From positions 1 to 64,000 of the forward strand of contig MU404141.1 of NCBI GenBank assembly GCA_022695795.1: a DNA stretch of 64,000 bases. The letters run 5' to 3'. Position numbers and translations under genes: made by a program. Origin of the DNA: Biscogniauxia marginata (taxonomy: Eukaryota; Ascomycota; Sordariomycetes; Xylariales; Xylariaceae). Below, one piece after another: positions 11,666 through 24,027 of this stretch. The notes below the pieces were generated by a model. It was not told where the DNA came from. It was given only the letters and a program-made list of their open reading frames with translations, and ran no database searches. Position 1 is the first letter of the stretch. Every line of letters starts with the position of its first letter.

Positions 11666-13601
11666 ATGATCTTCTTACCTTTGCCTTCAGCAATCCCTTT
11701 ATTGGGCTGGCAGAATGAATCGGTGTTTACCCATAGCATTCTGCTCTCTTCCTGCATCATTGCTGCTTGTACCATAGTTGCGGTTCATGCTTGGAATCTC
11801 ATAGCATCCACTATAAGTGTAGTGCCCGAGTTCAAATATGCCAAGCGATTCTCATACTTCGACATCAAGGCTAAGGTGAACATTGGTCTTGTCATCCTAT
11901 ATTCAGAGGCAAAGAAATCTAATATGTTTCATATACAGCGGGCGTTCATACATTTCAGTAATGAATTATTGGCTGAAGCTAGAAAACTGTACCCCAACCA
12001 AATCTTCCGTATCATGACGGACTTGGGTGACGTGGTCATGTTACCTCCCCAGTTCGCCGACGAGATACAAAATGAATCCAAGCTAAGCTTCTCCAAGGCC
12101 TTTGGGATAGTGTGTTTCCTCAAAAATTTTGGGTTTTTTTTGGCCGACATAATGATCACTCATACGTTCCTTCTAGGACTTCCACGCAGGCATCCCCGGC
12201 TTTGAGATTTCTACTCTAGTTGACCTTGATATTGGGCTGCAGCAGGATCTTGTAAAGAAACGATTAACTAAGTCTTTGGGCACGTTTCAGATCTTCTCAA
12301 TTCTCCTCTAAGAGTAGCTTACGACTAATTTCTGACCTCTTGCAGCCAAAATTACTCCAATTCTCTCTGACGAAGCGGCTAATGCGCTGCTCACCAACTT
12401 TGGTGCATCTTTAGGTATGCTCCATCTACTCACTTACTCTTTTTAGTCACAGGGGATTTTAACAGTATCGCATGCAGAGTGGAGCGAAGTCAATATCAAA
12501 GATTGCCTCCTTGATGTCGTTGCGCGTATTTCATCAAGAATTTTCCTTGGTGACCAGCTGTGCCACAACAAGCAGTGGCTGGACATAACAAAACAGTATA
12601 CGGCTAACTTCTTCGTCGGAGCGACAAAACTTCGAGTGTATCCCGGGATCATTCGTAGATTTGTTCACTGGTATATACCAGAGTGCAAGAAGCTTCGTAC
12701 CCAGTTAGACGAGGCTCGGCGGGTGATCACACCGGTGGTTGAACAACGGCGAAAAGCTCAGCAAGCTGCTGTCGCGGCCGGACAGCAAGTTCCCGAGTTC
12801 AACGATGCCCTCGAATGGGCTGATCAAGAGGCAACCGCTAAGGGTATCAAATGTGACCCTGCCACTTTTCAGCTTCTTTTGTCAACAGTGGCAATACATA
12901 CAACGACCGACCTCCTCGTACAGTCCATGATTTGCATTGCGCAACACCCCGACATCTTCCAGCCTCTCCGCGAAGAAATTTCTCAGGTATTGCGTTCCCG
13001 AGGCTGGACAAAGTCAGCACTGTCCAATATGAGGCTTCTAGATAGTGTGATTAAAGAATCTCAGCGGGTGAAGCCAAGCAGTATCGGTTAGTCGAATTCA
13101 CTTCGCTGGGCGCTTGAGAAGTCAAAGACTAACAATGTACTTGACATAGCGTCTATGAGACGTCATGTGGAAGAGACTTTCCAGTTGTCTAATGGGTTGG
13201 TACTTAAAAAGGGCACGCGTACCCAGGTGGATTCGCGCCGAATGTGGGACTCAGATGTCCACGAGAACCCAGAGCAGTGGGATGGATACCGCTTTCTCAG
13301 ACTGCGCTTAGATCCCAAGACGGAGAAGATGGCACGGCTAATCAATACCAGTCCAAGCCATCTTGGATTTGGACACGGAGAACACGGTTGTCCAGGTCGA
13401 TTCTTTGCGGCCAACGAGATCAAGGTTGTGCTGTGTCATTTGCTTATCAAATATGACTGGAGATTGGCACCTGAGACAAATACTAAGCCGGTGATGATTG
13501 GCCTCCTTGCTAATGCAAACCCTACCGCGAAGATTCAGATTCTGCGGCGTGAGCAAGCTGAGCTTGATCTTGATGTATTACTTGCGGAACCTCCAACCTA
13601 A
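11666..13601 (+). CDS. Cytochrome P450 monooxygenase (ent-kaurene-oxidase-like group)
   Basis: A second ER-anchored P450. Introns 11876-11938, 12110-12176, 12280-12345, 12415-12477 and 13087-13149 give six exons and 537 residues, all in frame. It has an N-terminal hydrophobic anchor (about 20-45), then FRIMTDLGDVVMLPPQFADE and FHAGIPGF, which resemble fungal diterpene and indole-diterpene oxidases. The I-helix is AIHTTT (323-328), ExxR is in KESQRVKP (E378, R381), the PERF-region equivalent is NPEQWDGYRF, and the heme loop is FGHGEHGCPG with Cys about 468. All catalytic elements are intact. The third intron begins with GC; the nearby GT alternative runs into a stop. The family placement is from memory of motif style and the substrate is unknown. 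Confidence 0.92.
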
Positions 13602-14133
13602 TTGCTATTAGAGAACATTTATATCCGACGCAGATACGGAAAGTGAGACAGATAATCCGTATACCGAAATAATTACAAGCACACTCGTTTTTCTGGCTAA
13701 TTTACCGTCATTGTCCGACACCACCGTGCCTTTAAGCTAAAAGGTTTCCATCATATCGCGCGTGATCTCGACGGAATTTCCTTACTATTATCTTTTACTT
13801 CACTTTTATTATTATTAAAACCCTTTTTACAAAATAAAATGGTTATTAAAAATATTTTATCATGTATTTATTATTCATATTAAAGTTTAGAAATAAAGTT
13901 TTAATAAATTTAGTCAATTAATAAGTTATTTTAATTAATTTTAATATATAGTTTTATTTAATTGTTTTTAATAGCCTTTTAAAGTCGTTTATAATGAGAA
14001 TATTAATAACGGTAATTTTATTATGACTTTAATTATAACATATCATTTAAACGAGTAAGGTATATAAGTAAATAAACTAGTTTTTATATTTATTACACAT
14101 TTAATTATTAAAAATTATTTGCGCAATATCGAA

Positions 14134-14240
14134 ATTATTTAATTATTATTATTTAATTATTATTATTTAATTATTATTATTTAATTATTATTATTTAATT
14201 ATTATTATTTAATTATTATTATTTAATTATTATTATTTAA
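14134..14240. repeat. 14-bp tandem repeat
   Basis: About 7.5 near-perfect copies of ATTTAATTATTATT in tandem. Confidence 0.9.
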
Positions 14241-14340
14241 ATTGTTTTATTTAATTTTATACTTTAAAAACTAAATATTTCTTTTAAACTAAGTATTTAG
14301 TTTTTTAACTCATAATTTAAATCGATTAATTAACTATATT
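14228..14340 (+). repeat. Inverted-repeat arm T1-left
   Basis: This arm is the approximate reverse complement of 41150-41260. It shares TTTAAAAACTAAATA and flanking sequence, including the arrangement of TAAATATT and CATAATTTAAAT around it. It aligns in the same orientation with 47250-47370. Together the arms look like subterminal inverted repeats of an old DNA element that now encloses Gypsy element A. Confidence 0.55.
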
Positions 14341-14656
14341 TTTCGATTTAAAGCTCTTTAAAATTTAAATTATTAAAAAGCCTTTTATTTATTATTTAAA
14401 TACGCGCATTATAACTAATTTAATTATATATATTATATCGTTTTTATTTATAAAGTTATTTCTTTTTTATATTAAAAATTCTTTTATTTATAACTAATTT
14501 TTTTTAATTTTACGTTATTTATTAAAAACATGATTTATTTTTTAAAAAGGAGTAGTTTCATTTAAAACTAAATTAAATTATAAAAACATTTTATAAGTTA
14601 TTATAAATATTTTAACCTTTTTAAACATTTAATTTATATCGAGATCAAAAAAGATG

Positions 14657-15130
14657 TGTTACGAATTAAACCTGTTAAAGGGGTTTTCTTATAGGGGTAT
14701 TAAGACACGAACCATAAGGATATTAATAAGATGAAGGATTTCTATATAATATCACGTAATATGGATCACTATAAATAGGGTGATTTAAGTGTATTTATTT
14801 AGTAGTATGAGATGAATTACTTTGAATAAGGTGATTTAAAGGTATTTAATATATTAAAACGGAAATTATATATAAAGAGAAAATAAGTATAAAAAGGAAG
14901 GAATTTTTTTTGTTTTTAGTTATTTATTCGAAGTTTTTTTAATTATTAATTTAAGATTATAATTACTCTTTAATATTATAATAAAAGTATTTTGAAATCT
15001 TTTTAACGAATAAAACATTATAAATTATTTGAATTAATTTGAATTTATTATTATTTTTAAATTAAAAAAACTTAATACGTATTTACTTATGAAGTTAGTT
15101 AATTAAAAACATATAAAGAGGTTTATTATA
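14657..15130 (+). repeat. 5' LTR of element A
   Basis: 474 bp. It starts TGTTACGAATT and ends in a RIP-altered form of GAGGTTCGTCACA. It resembles the solo LTR at 41501-41973. Confidence 0.88.
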
Positions 15131-17759
15131 TTTTAATAGCTTTTTAATTAATACTTAATATTGATTTAAGAAAAGGGATTCTCGGTTAAATCGTTTTAAA
15201 ATAAGTATATTTCTTAAAACTAAAGGATAATAAAAAAATAATAAGTAAAAGAATAATAATTAATAAACTTTTAAACGAAAACTTTAAATTTTTTTATAAT
15301 ATAATAAAAAGGTTTAAAAAAACTAATATAAAAGTTAATTATAGTTGTAATTAAAAAAGAACCTTAAAAGGACACTTTTAAAGCTTAATAAAAAGAATCA
15401 TTTAAAGAAAAAAAAGAAGGAGGAAAAAGTACTTAAAAAATAAATAACCGAAATTACTTTTAAACGACAGTAACTTTAATAACTTAAACGACGAAAATAA
15501 CATAACAACTTTTAATATAAAAAGTTTTAAATTAATTATACTTAATAAATATAATAAGTCGAACGATTTAAAAGGATTTTTGATTTAAGCCGGAATTTAT
15601 TTACGGTTTTATTACGGAATAATTATTATTAAAAAATAAAAAGTTTTTACGGTATTTTAGCTCTTTATCGAAATTGCCTTAACCTGGTTTTAATCGGTAT
15701 TAAAAAATTATTTAAAAAATAAATTAAACGTTTAAAAAGACATAAAAAAGGTTTTTAAGGATTATAAGGAGTTTAAAAAATAATTTAGGTTTATATTTAG
15801 TAACTTAATTCTTAAGTAATAAGCCGAAGCTTAATTTTATAAATTACAACAAAATAAAAAGGCCTTAAATTACGTTGTTAAGTTTAAAAAACTCGTAAAT
15901 TAATTATAATTACTTATTAAAAACTTATATTACTTATTTTATTAAGGATTAAAAAACTATATAAAAAAAGGAACCTAGAAAAGTTTAATAATTACGTTAT
16001 AATAATAATAATTATTAATAATGAAAACTTCGAACGGTACTTTAAAAAGAAAAAAACGATATAACGAAGAAATAACGATTAATAAAAAGGAGGAAATTAT
16101 AAAAGTAGTGCTAAAACAAAGAAAGGCATTAAAATTAAATTAAACTTTATTAAAATTAATATTACAGCCATGGTGTTGGTGTTTAGCTTCTCTACACCAA
16201 AATCTAAGTGATCTCACCAATTAATCGCTTAAAATCAAGGGCCGACCCGCTTATTTTGGAGTCCCCCCCCACCTTTTTTAGGGTGCACATCTATACGTGG
16301 CGGTTAGGGCCGTCTCGGGCCGCTTACGTAGATGCGGTGTTGATTTCTATTAATTACACGGAAACGGATTATAGTTTTATTTACGGCATAGATATAGCTT
16401 ACGCGGTTTATGTTTTATCGAGGCTATTTAGTTTTATAGTAATACATTATACTTTCTTTATATAGATTATTTACTTTTAAATATAGTAATTTGTCCTTGT
16501 TTTTTTTACTTAACCCGCTTATTTATTAGTTATTTTTTATATATATTATTTATATAATAGGTTCGCGTAAACTCCTATTATTTATTTAGTTCTATGTATT
16601 TAGCCTTTTAATATATAATTATTAATTAATCGTTTTCGCATTAATACTTATTATATTTTTAGATATTATTAATTCTCGAGCTTATTAGTTTTACGTGTAT
16701 ATATATTTAGTAATTATTCTTTTTCTTGTTTGTGGTTTAGTTATTATTATTCTCGTTTTTATTTATATAAATAAGTAATATGCCTTATTTTACATTTGTT
16801 TTAACGTCTCGTTCTTCGTCTTTTACGTTGTTTACGTCATTTCCATCTCCTTCTCCTATTAAAATAACGGGATTTAATGATTATTATTAGCAGTGCTAGG
16901 TTCCTTTTCGCGTTTATTGCATTGTCGCAGACCCCCCGTGTCTTATTTATGTTATAGCCTTTATCCGGCTTAACTAAATATGTATAAAGGCTTTCGACCA
17001 AGATATCGACGTTTTAAGTATTGTCGTTATTCACGGCCTCGAGCGTCATACGGCCCAATTTAATACATGGGTTATTAGCGCCGATATTACTAGCGTTATT
17101 AAGTTTAAAACTATATATCTTATTAAGGGTAAGAATAACGTGTTATATTAGGATTATTCTTTAATTGCTCCTTTAAGAAATTATTCATATTATTTTATTA
17201 GCGTGAATTAAACTGATATCGATTTTAATTTACAATTTTCAAGTAGTGATCTTCTAGGGTTTATTAATTCTTTAATAAAGGGTCTGTATTTTCGGTAGCT
17301 TACTTGAATGCGCCGTCGTTATTTTTCTTAATAGTGTTATATTTATTCGCTACCGCGACCGACAACCCCGGCTTGCCTTATTAAGTTAAGGCGTTCTCGT
17401 TTTATACCTTAATTTCTAATTACCCCCACTATTATTAACGTGGCTAAAGTTTAAAGGTGGTAATACTTTATAGATTTAGTTAAGGCCGACGGCGTTATTT
17501 CCGACTTAATAACGCTAAGCGAAACTTCGCTTGGTATATATAATTATTAACCCGGCGTCGAAAAAATAACAAGGTAAAAATAGTTAAAAATGTTAATAAT
17601 GCTTTTATTAATTATAATATATATATTAAGGATAATAATATAAGATTTTTATTACTTAGGATTAATTCTTTTATAAGTGTTTATTATAATAATAATAAGG
17701 TTTTTTTTCGAGGTTTAAATGTCTCGATAGAACTTTATATATCGAGATTTTATAATATG

Positions 17760-18479
17760 CGTGTTTTGGCTTAATAAAGCATTACGCCGCGGACTTATCC
17801 TGTTTTTAACGTGTTTAAAGTTAATAATCGGCGTGTTATGAAAGTAATTAGTACTAGGTTTTTAGGTGCGGGATTTAGTTAAGTCGAGGATACGTCTTTT
17901 AAGATTAGTTCGTTTACGGTTACGGTGGGGTTTCTTCCTTTTTCGAAAAATAATACTCGGCTTTTTTATTTTTGTTTTATAAATAAAAAATAACGGCTTA
18001 ATATTGTTTTAGATTGATATTGTTATTTTCGTGTTAGGTCTTAGTTATAGTTTTTTCCTTTTTTTATTTAGTTACTTATTAATCGAGTTATAAAGGCTTA
18101 TAATAGCGAAGCGGATAAACTTTATCAAATTAAAAAGGAGAGTATTATGAAATATAATCTTCACATTATAATGTTGATTTACGTACCTTCTTTTATTATT
18201 AAAAAGTCTATTTGTGGTGGGGTAAATAGTGTTACAGTTAAGATGGAGAGGATGAATACAGATAAAAAGTCTGAACCCTCGAAGCGGAAAGCGGATAAAG
18301 AGATTTCGGATAGTGAAGATAAAAGGCCTAAATATAAACGTATAACTACCTTTACTTTTCGGTTTAAAATGCGACTTTTATCTAGGATTTCGGAGATTAC
18401 TAGCGATTTAATTAATAATAACCCTAGTATTGCTTTTCCCGCTTTAAAGGTTCGGGATTTGTCTACTTCCGTTTATTAA
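17760..18479 (+). pseudogene. E copy 1: degenerate basic protein
   Basis: One plus frame runs through with stops mainly at former Gln codons and is fully open from the ATG at 18147. The C-terminal 110 residues include a Lys/Arg-rich stretch (PSKRKADKEISDSEDKRPK), possibly a nuclear localisation signal. The same frame is present in copy 2 (57790-58509). Further upstream (17.0-17.6 kb) there is coding-like sequence in the same sense, including an Arg-rich patch MRRRYFS. The family is not recognised. Confidence 0.45.
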
Positions 18480-19177
18480 GTTTAAAAGAATGCTATGTTT
18501 ATAAATAAAACTAGCACTAAAAAACAACCGCCTTTTTATAGTATTTTTTTTAATAAAAATAATAATTAATTTTTAAAGTTTTATATTTTTAATTTATTTA
18601 ATAAAATTTTTATTCTTAATCCTTTATACCTCGAAACTACTATTAGTTTTTACCTTCTCGATAAATTAGTTAAGGGCCTCCATTTAACTATTTAAGGTAC
18701 GAGGTTCTTCTTATTTAATAAAAAGTAAAGATTTAATTTCTACAAATATATAATTTTCCTTTAACCATTTCACGTTTATCTCAAGGTAGTCCTTAGGATC
18801 CTGGTTAAAGATATATATATATAATAAGGCCCAATTTATAAAACTTGCAAGGCGCATATATTTATTTATTACTAAAAAAGCGACTTAATATCCCAGTATT
18901 TACTTATAAAACTAGTTAAGCCCCTTGCTATTTAAAGGGATGTTATTTACGACGATATAATCGATATTCTCGTTTATTAATGCGGCGTTTTATACCTTTG
19001 CCATATAATAATAAGGGCCAAGAAATCGAGCTTATATCGTTTTAAAGAGGCGGGTCTCTCTATATATACATAATATGCGGAGTCGTTTTAATAAATGTTA
19101 ACGCTATACTTTTTATAAAACCGCGAGTAGGTCTTTACCGATTCGTTAAAACGTATCTTTTTAAATGTTATATATAA

Positions 19178-19520
19178 CCCCCCCCTTATAAGGGGGGGCC
19201 CTTTCGAGAAACGAGGGTAAAAAAAGGACTTAAAATAAAAAAGAAGATTATATAAATCATTATAAAATAAATGTTTATACAAAGCTAAAAACCCTTAAGC
19301 GAATACTTAGCAAGTAAAAAGAACTTCTTATTCCGGGTTAAAGCGCCCTCGAGGGGGGGGGTAATTATTTACGGAAGTGCTAAGGAGATTTATAGCGTTT
19401 ACTTTATATCGGGGGGTGCAAGGGGGGGGGCCCCCTCGAGGCACGAGGGTGGGGTACCCCCGAAACCCCTTAAAACGCCTAGTAGGCTTACGAATCCCCA
19501 TAACCCGTGTATAATTACCC
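19178..19520. repeat. GC-rich palindromes surviving in AT-rich element E
   Basis: CCCCCCCTTATAAGGGGGGG (19179-19198) is a perfect palindrome. Near 19350-19450 there are G8-9 and C-rich runs around CCCTCGAGGG and GGGGGCCCCC. Copy 2 has counterparts at 59210-59500. C not followed by A is a poor RIP substrate, which explains their survival. Their original function is unknown. Confidence 0.7.
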
Positions 19521-21685
19521 CTCGCCGACGGGCAAAATAATTACGAAAAGTATAATATCGAAAAGTAAAAAGGTATTTACTTAGTTTATTAAAAAGATTC
19601 TCTTTTTTCTACTCCCGGAGTTTTTCCGGTAGGTCCTAGATTTTGTCGAGGTCTGGTAAAATGTATTCTTGGATTATAGGCCTCCACTTCTAGTTTATAT
19701 ATAAGCTTATTACGGTGAAGTATAGAATTAAATCCCGCGAGACACATTTTTCGAATCTCTTGAAGAATTCCTCTTTCGTCTAGAGAGTAGGGGCCTCTAA
19801 CTAGAAATCTGCCTTGACTTCTTTCTAGTACCCACGTGGTTACACTATATCTCTATTAATATATATAAACCCCTTTTTATATAAATATTTCTAAGCGGTA
19901 GTCCTATTTTTAATAAAACCGATATTTAAATAAAAACGCTTAATATCGAAATAACGGGCGTTATAAATCTACTTTTTTTTAAACCATTCGTTAAATACGT
20001 AGTAATAAGGTATATTATTTTTATATTATTTATAACAAGTATAAAAGTGTTAAAATTCGAAGGCTTTAATTTCCTCTAAGAATTCCTCTAATAAGAGGGT
20101 GTACTTTGAATATATAAAAAAAACGAATTTCGCGTTAAGTTTAAATTAACCTAGTTTAAAAGGGTCTTGAAAGTTAATCTTTAAAGATCGATCTTACTAG
20201 GTTTCGATAAAGGTTTCGCGGGAGGTCGTTCTCATTATTAATACACGTCGGAGTAGTAATAGGGTTGTTAATACGACTACGCCCTTTATAAAACGGTTAC
20301 ACACGAATAGAGATAGAGAAAGAGGGGTGTTATTGCGGTAGCGAGGGCCTTCCAAGCCTAAAATTAGGCTTAAAAAACGTTTATTAAGGAGTTTTTATTT
20401 ATATATTTAGTTAAATATATTATTAAAACTAAATGGTGTACTAGTATTAAAAACCACAAAATCCACTAATAAACCCGGTAAACCGTCGCGGGAAAAGGGG
20501 TTTAAATCCTCGCGACGGTCTTCCTTTTCGCTCTTTAATTCGAAAAGTTAAGTTAAGCCTATTTATACTAGGGAAGCGTATAATTAATAAATAATGAAAC
20601 GTATTATTAAATAATATAGTCATTAAAATGGTAATTACTGCTTAAACGAAATGTATAAAGGTGTATGTAGTAATTAGTAATATTTAATAATGCTTTGGTA
20701 TTTGTGAAGTATTCGTTATGGGATTTGTTTTTTTCTTTATACTTTTTCTTAACACCATGGCGAATACTTTTAATGTTACTTAAAAAGAGTAAAAGAAATA
20801 AAATAAAATAATTATTAAGTGTTTTAATTATAGAAAAAAAAGATATTATAAAAACAAGTGCCGAAACCCTAAAAAATAAAAACTAAAAATAAAAGGGATT
20901 TCTTAATTCAAGAAAAAAACTTTCGAAGTAAAGGTTTATTTCGAAAATAATAAAGAGATAAATTAAGTGTTTATTATTACTATTATTAAAATAAAAAAAG
21001 ACGAGAAAATTCTTATAAAAAGAAATTATAAATATTATTAAGACGATTATAAAGACTATTTAAAGTATAATTACTCGTATTTAAGGTATTTTACGTTAAA
21101 ACAAGCTAAATAAGGATATAATAAAAGCGAATTACCGTACGAATATAATACTTATAAACTAGGATACAACTTAAAAATTAAATTAAACCATAATAAGTTA
21201 TATTAAAGTCATTATAACGATAATAAATACGAAATATATTAAGGAAGAAGTAAGTATAATAACTTAAACCAGAAGTTTTATATAAATAATAATTACGATA
21301 TTTATTAAAGCTTAAATAATGCTAGTTAGTTTGATGGGTTATTAAGTAAAGAACTTAAAATAAAGCTAAAAATAGAAAAATAATTAAAAAAGGAATATAT
21401 ATCGTTATATTAAAGCTTTTATATTAATAACATTTATTAAATATATAGAAGTTTTAAAAATAAAGTTGGTTATTATTCTTAAAAACTAGAAAGTAATAAT
21501 ATAAAAAAAACGAGTGTATTTGTAATAATATCTCATGATAGTTATATTATTTTAAAACATGTTATTTTTACTTAAGTTCCGAAAAAAGTAACGAAATAAT
21601 CGTTAAAGGTTATATATATTATATTTTAGTACTATATGATATATATGATTTACTTAAAGCGGGTTTCAAAAAAGACAAAATTAAA

Positions 21686-21788
21686 AAAGAATTATAGGAA
21701 TTATAAAAAGAATTATAGGAATTATAAAAAGAATTATAGGAATTATAAAAAGAATTATAGGAATTATAAAAAGAATTATAGGAATTAT
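21686..21788 (+). repeat. 21-bp in-frame minisatellite in element A
   Basis: About five tandem copies of a 21-bp unit (AATTATAGGAATTATAAAAAG) encode repeating KNYRNYK. Element B has a single copy at about 25975 and D also appears to have one, so the expansion is private to A. Confidence 0.88.
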
Positions 21789-23602
21789 ATTAACTCGAAA
21801 AGCGAGTTAAATACAATATAAATTTATTTAGATTTATAAAAAAGCATTTAATAAAATAATAAGTAAAAATACATATAATTAAATTAAGTTATAAATAAAT
21901 CATTAAGATATACTTTAAAAAAAGGGGGAGTTTTTAAAAATTTATATAAACTTATAAAGAAATATTAAGTTACTTTTAATAAATAAATTTAAAGATTATG
22001 CCTTTTATTTAAAAATAATTTAAAACTTTAAAAGATTTCGAATTAATAAAAAAATAGATTTAAGTTATAAAAAGGCCCTCGAAAAAAAAATTAAAATTTT
22101 AATATATAAGGTTTTATATAAAAGATAAACCCCTTACTTTTTATTACTTAAAAAGTAATTAAAGGGACTATTTAAATAACGATTTTTAAAAACATGTTTT
22201 TATAAAAACCTAAAAATGAAAAGATATCCAGGCCGTAACGACTTAAAGAAACCTAAAAAAGAGGAAACGTAAAAAACCAAAAAACGGTAAAAGCTCTCGC
22301 TAGTAAGGCAGCGAGAAGCTATAAATAATAAGTCCTTATACGAAGTTTAATCGGGACTTAATAATATTATTATAACTAAAATTAAATATAATAAAAAAAA
22401 GTATAAAGCCTTTATAAATTTAAAAGTAAATAAAAGCTATATTTTAATTAAAATAACTTAAAAAAATAATATATTATAAGTATATAAATAAAGTTTATAT
22501 TAATTACAAAACTTTAAAAAATATATTTAATTATAAGAATAGTAAAGTATTAAAAGAAATAATTCTTTTTTTAATAACCATTTAAAAATATCTCAAATAA
22601 GTTATTTTTAATATTATATATATATATTAAGTTATAACATAATCTTAAAAATAAATTAGCTTAAAAGAAATAATTTACAAATAAATTTCGAGATAAATAC
22701 GCTTTATTAAGATTAAAATTAAAAGGAATTAATTATTACGGGTTATAAAATGAGTACCGTAAATAACATTAAAAAAACGAATATAAGGACGAAATATATC
22801 GCTTATATAATTCAAGTAATTAAGTTTAAAGATTTAACGAAAAAAGTATTACGTAAGTATTTTCGTTTTTATAAATTATTTAAAAATAAAACAAAAAAAA
22901 ATACTAAAATATAACTAATAAAATTATTAGATTTACTTTAAAAAAGGAAAGTAATTAAAGTTATTTTTAATGTATTTTATAAATCAAGAAAAACAAAAGG
23001 CACTATAAAAAAGAATTTAAAAAAATCTTAATAAAAGATATATTCGAGAATTAAAGTTTTCGTTAAAATACCTAGTAATTATACTATTAAAGGTCGATAA
23101 AAATGAAAAGTAATATATTAATAAAGAAAGAAATTTAGTGTAATGACGAGTAATTAATTACTAACACTTTAATAAAATAAAATAAAAAACAGATATTCGT
23201 TATTATTAATAAAACTTATAAAAAAACAAATTAATAAAGCTTAAATCTTTATAGTATTAAATCTTCGCGATAGTTATTATATAATTAAAATAGTTAAAAA
23301 ACACGAATAATATACCGCTTTTCGAACGATATATAAACATTATAAGTATAAAATTATGTCATTTAGACTTATTAACATATTTACTATATTTTAATATATA
23401 ATTATAACGGTTTTTCGTAAGTTTTTAAATAAATTTGTATTTATTTATTTAAACGATATATTAATTTACTTAAAAAGCGAAAAGAAATATAAGAAATATG
23501 TAAAATAAGTGTTAAAAGCCCTAGAAAAAGTAAACTTACTTATTTATTTAATTAAAAGTAAATAGCATATTAAAAAACTAAATTATTTAAGGTTTATAAT
23601 AA

Positions 23603-24027
23603 TGTTACGAATCAAAGATTAGTTTTGTTTTTAGACGTTGTTACGTGTTAGTTACGTGATTTTTATCCCTGTTATTTGTTGCCGTGAAGAGATAATTGAG
23701 AGAGGACATATATATTATTTGTCGGGGTTGATAAATAATACGGAGAGCTAGGAGGTGCGCTGGATATAGTCCTGAGGGACATTTGTATAAGTAGGTTGGG
23801 ATTTCCTTGTGTATTTAGTTACTTTTTTTAGTTTTTTAGCTATTAACTTAAAACTATAGTCACTTTTTAATATTATAGTGAGAGTACCTTAAAACCTCTT
23901 TAACGAATATAACGTTATAAATTAATCGAATTAATTTTAATTTATTATTATTTTTAAATTAAGAAAACCTAGTACGTGCTTACTTGTGAAGTTAATTAAC
24001 TAGAAATATATAAAGAGGTTTATTATA
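23603..24027 (+). repeat. 5' LTR of element B
   Basis: 425 bp, TGTTACGAATC to a RIP-altered end. It contains two ACGTG motifs near the start. It has exactly the same length as its partner at 36916-37340. Confidence 0.92.

Larger units (their letters stand above)
13602..14656. other. Boundary into AT-rich, RIP-mutated block
   Basis: Balanced composition stops abruptly at about 13.77 kb and gives way to DNA nearly devoid of CpA. The part from 13.8 to 14.65 kb contains a 14-bp tandem repeat (14134-14240) and an inverted-repeat arm (14228-14340) whose partner is at 41150-41260. No gene is visible. Confidence 0.7.
16166..20771. mobile_element. Unclassified 4.6 kb mobile element E, copy 1
   Basis: 4606 bp inserted in the gag of element A. 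The left end is AGCCATGGTGTTGGTG; the right end in reverse complement is AAAAGTATTCGCCATGGTGTT, so both ends carry CCATGGTGTT in inverted orientation but 2 and 11 bp from the border. A hairpin (TTGGTGT / ACACCAA) lies just inside the left end and another (AAGTATTCG at 20708-20716 / CGAATACTT at 20761-20769) at the right. It has no LTRs, no poly-A tail and no recognisable reverse transcriptase. The plus strand carries a degraded frame ending at 18479 and GC-rich palindromes at 19.18-19.52 kb. It is heavily RIP-mutated. I cannot assign a transposon class. Confidence 0.8.
16158..20779. repeat. 8-bp flanks of element E copy 1
   Basis: AATATTAC (16158-16165) lies left and AATGTTAC (20772-20779) right of E1. 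The uninterrupted gag of element B reads AACGCTGT at this place, so both are RIP-type derivatives of one duplicated target, and at least 5 bp are duplicated. Confidence 0.7.
15131..23602 (+). pseudogene. A: gag, protease and reverse transcriptase (degenerate)
   Basis: Degenerate gag follows the LTR. The capsid part is at about 15.5-16.16 kb; E1 is inserted just before the nucleocapsid knuckle. The knuckle at about 20830 reads CFNY..., having lost its second Cys; the same place in B retains it. The RT box reads VFIYLNDILIYLKS near 23430, with the first catalytic Asp changed to Asn. Element B interrupts RT at 23602. Dozens of TAA/TAG codons replace Gln/Trp. Confidence 0.85.

Noticed and set aside
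11227..11718. 163-codon plus frame before the second P450
   Set aside because: It starts without ATG, overlaps the P450 first exon in another frame and shows no domain.
14134..14240. CRISPR-like array of short repeats
   Set aside because: The units are contiguous 14-bp AT repeats without spacers, in a eukaryotic genome.
16208..16465. 85-codon frame at the left end of E1 (and 48613-48870 in E2)
   Set aside because: Open in both copies, but it begins within 45 bp of the element border, has no recognisable feature and lies in a different frame from the rest of the E coding-like region. I could not support it as a gene.
16166..20771. Assignment of E to hAT on the basis of 8-bp flanks
   Set aside because: hAT elements have short symmetric terminal inverted repeats and varied duplications; here the ends are asymmetric and the flanks are identical in both copies.
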